Positions 63,179 through 64,000 of a stretch of 64,000 nucleotides of DNA are shown here, piece by piece. Source of the DNA: an uncultured Eubacterium sp. (GTDB lineage Bacteria; Bacillota; Clostridia; Lachnospirales; Lachnospiraceae). The DNA lies in assembly GCA_900551945.1 (NCBI GenBank), contig URYE01000003.1, positions 1-64,000 of the forward strand. Reading direction: 5' to 3'. A program made the translations under genes and the position numbers. Numbering within the stretch: the stretch's first letter is position 1; each line of letters starts with the position of its first letter. The notes under the pieces were generated by a model. The model searched no databases and was not told where the DNA came from. It saw only the letters and a program-made list of their open reading frames with translations.

Positions 63179-64000
63179 ATGATACTTGATGTAATAGTAG
63201 AAGACAAGAAAAAAAGACTTGTTGAGCATAAGCAAAAGATTAGTGAAGATGAAATGAAAAAACTTGCATTAGCTTCTGATAGAAAAAGCATAAGCTTTTA
63301 CAATGCACTTGCAAAAAAAGGTTTATCTATTATTGGTGAGTTTAAAAAGGCTTCTCCTAGTCATGGTAAAATGAACAGTAAGGTTGATTTAGACACAAGA
63401 ATAAAGCAGTATAACGCTTCAGTAGATGCTATTTCTTGTCTTACAGAAGAAGACCATTTTAATGGAAGTGTGGAGTATTTAAAGCAAATAAGAAGCATGA
63501 CTAAGCTTCCAATTATAAGAAAAGATTTTATAATAGAAGCTTATCAAGTTTATGAAGCAAAGGTAATCGGTGCAGACGCAATACTTCTTATTGCAGCAAT
63601 ACTTGACGACGGTACATTTAAAAGATTATATGAGCTTGCATATAGTCTTGGACTTGATGTGCTTTGTGAAGTGCATGACGAAGAAGAATTAAAAAGAATG
63701 ATTAATCTTGATGTTAAGATAATAGGAATTAATAACAGAAATTTAAAGACATTTGAAGTGTCACTTGATACTACAAAGCAGCTTGCAAATATGATACCAG
63801 AAGGAAAAGTTATCGTATCTGAAAGCGGAGTGTTAAGTAACGAAGATATTTTAACTCTTAAAGAAAGCGGAGCAAATGCACTATTAATTGGAACGGCACT
63901 TATGGAAAGTGATTGCCCAGAGCTTACGGCTAAGACTTGGAAAAATATCTATAAAATACCACAGATTAAGATATGTGGAATTACAGACAAAAAAGAAATT
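63179..64000 (+). CDS. trpC: Indole-3-glycerol-phosphate synthase fused to phosphoribosylanthranilate isomerase (partial)
   Basis: ATG 63179 follows AAAGGTGGG. The first ~257 residues are TrpC: KKRLVEHKQKISEDEM, GEFKKASPSHGKM, RKDFIIEAYQVYEAKVIGADAILLIAAIL, INNRNLKTFEVSLD and VSESGVLSNEDI. The frame continues after a two-residue linker into IKICGITDKKEI, the conserved start of TrpF, and runs off the window at codon 274 without a stop. This indicates a TrpC-TrpF fusion. trpD is not between trpG and this gene. Confidence 0.9.
   Translation, partial: MILDVIVEDKKKRLVEHKQKISEDEMKKLALASDRKSISFYNALAKKGLSIIGEFKKASPSHGKMNSKVDLDTRIKQYNASVDAISCLTEEDHFNGSVEYLKQIRSMTKLPIIRKDFIIEAYQVYEAKVIGADAILLIAAILDDGTFKRLYELAYSLGLDVLCEVHDEEELKRMINLDVKIIGINNRNLKTFEVSLDTTKQLANMIPEGKVIVSESGVLSNEDILTLKESGANALLIGTALMESDCPELTAKTWKNIYKIPQIKICGITDKKEI

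Overview
The window is an AT-rich chromosomal segment of a spore-forming, low-GC Firmicute in the class Clostridia, most likely a Lachnospiraceae relative. The evidence is a SigG gene, a YlmC/YmxH sporulation gene, DUF1540, proteins resembling the Lachnospiraceae families DUF5716, DUF5717 and DUF5721, a type A RNase P RNA, a T-box in front of trp genes, a CIRCE operator and frequent TTG starts with strong Shine-Dalgarno (SD) sites. Most of it is ordinary housekeeping sequence. Several non-coding stretches are unusually structured.

Layout. 1-6.2 kb: an auxiliary-looking trpS behind a tiny leader ORF, pyrimidine-nucleoside phosphorylase, glyS, and a zinc-ribbon membrane protein. 6.2-11.1 kb: a CRISPR island. 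It holds a 5'-truncated WYL regulator, a 15-repeat array with type III-A-like repeats, cas1, cas2, a promoter driving a hairpin-rich segment that ends in a stray CRISPR repeat, and a Csm6-like CARF gene without a visible HEPN motif. No cas10 or csm2-5 is present. 11.2-17.8 kb: D,D-carboxypeptidase, asparaginase, NhaC antiporter, a small basic protein and a zinc-dependent phospholipase C-like protein. 18.0-27.0 kb: rarA followed by four genes of unknown function, including an actin/Hsp70-fold-like protein, a giant helical protein and a coiled-coil membrane protein. 27.1-32.3 kb: pheS, pheT, queA and a PilZ protein. 32.5-36.4 kb: rnpB, pyrBI and a second, canonical trpS. 36.8-47.8 kb: lactonase, ylmC, sigG, nrdR, a YqeG-type phosphatase, aroE-aroK-aroQ, efp, DUF1540, lepB, htpG and a DUF5721-like gene. 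47.9-60.8 kb: a double-sulfatase-domain LTA-synthase-like protein, a two-gene ABC transporter, tRNA-Thr, a ClpP-like protease, a radical SAM protein, a GH13 debranching-enzyme look-alike that has lost its catalytic residues, a TPR protein, a HAD phosphatase and a V4R/GGDEF pair. 60.8-64 kb: a T-box-controlled trpE-trpG-trpCF operon that runs off the end.

The main candidates for something undescribed are: (1) the promoter, structured RNA and orphan CRISPR repeat between cas2 and the Csm6-like gene; (2) a leader-RNA architecture seen in front of efp, the second trpS and the 4116 gene, in which an SD-like purine tract is separated from the start codon by a closed multi-hairpin domain; (3) five copies of a ~160-bp nested-hairpin element whose stems differ between copies but stay paired, one copy carrying an insertion of a second repeat family; (4) the pseudo-debranching enzyme; (5) the rarA-linked operon of unknown function. 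All calls come from reading the sequence; no database search was run.
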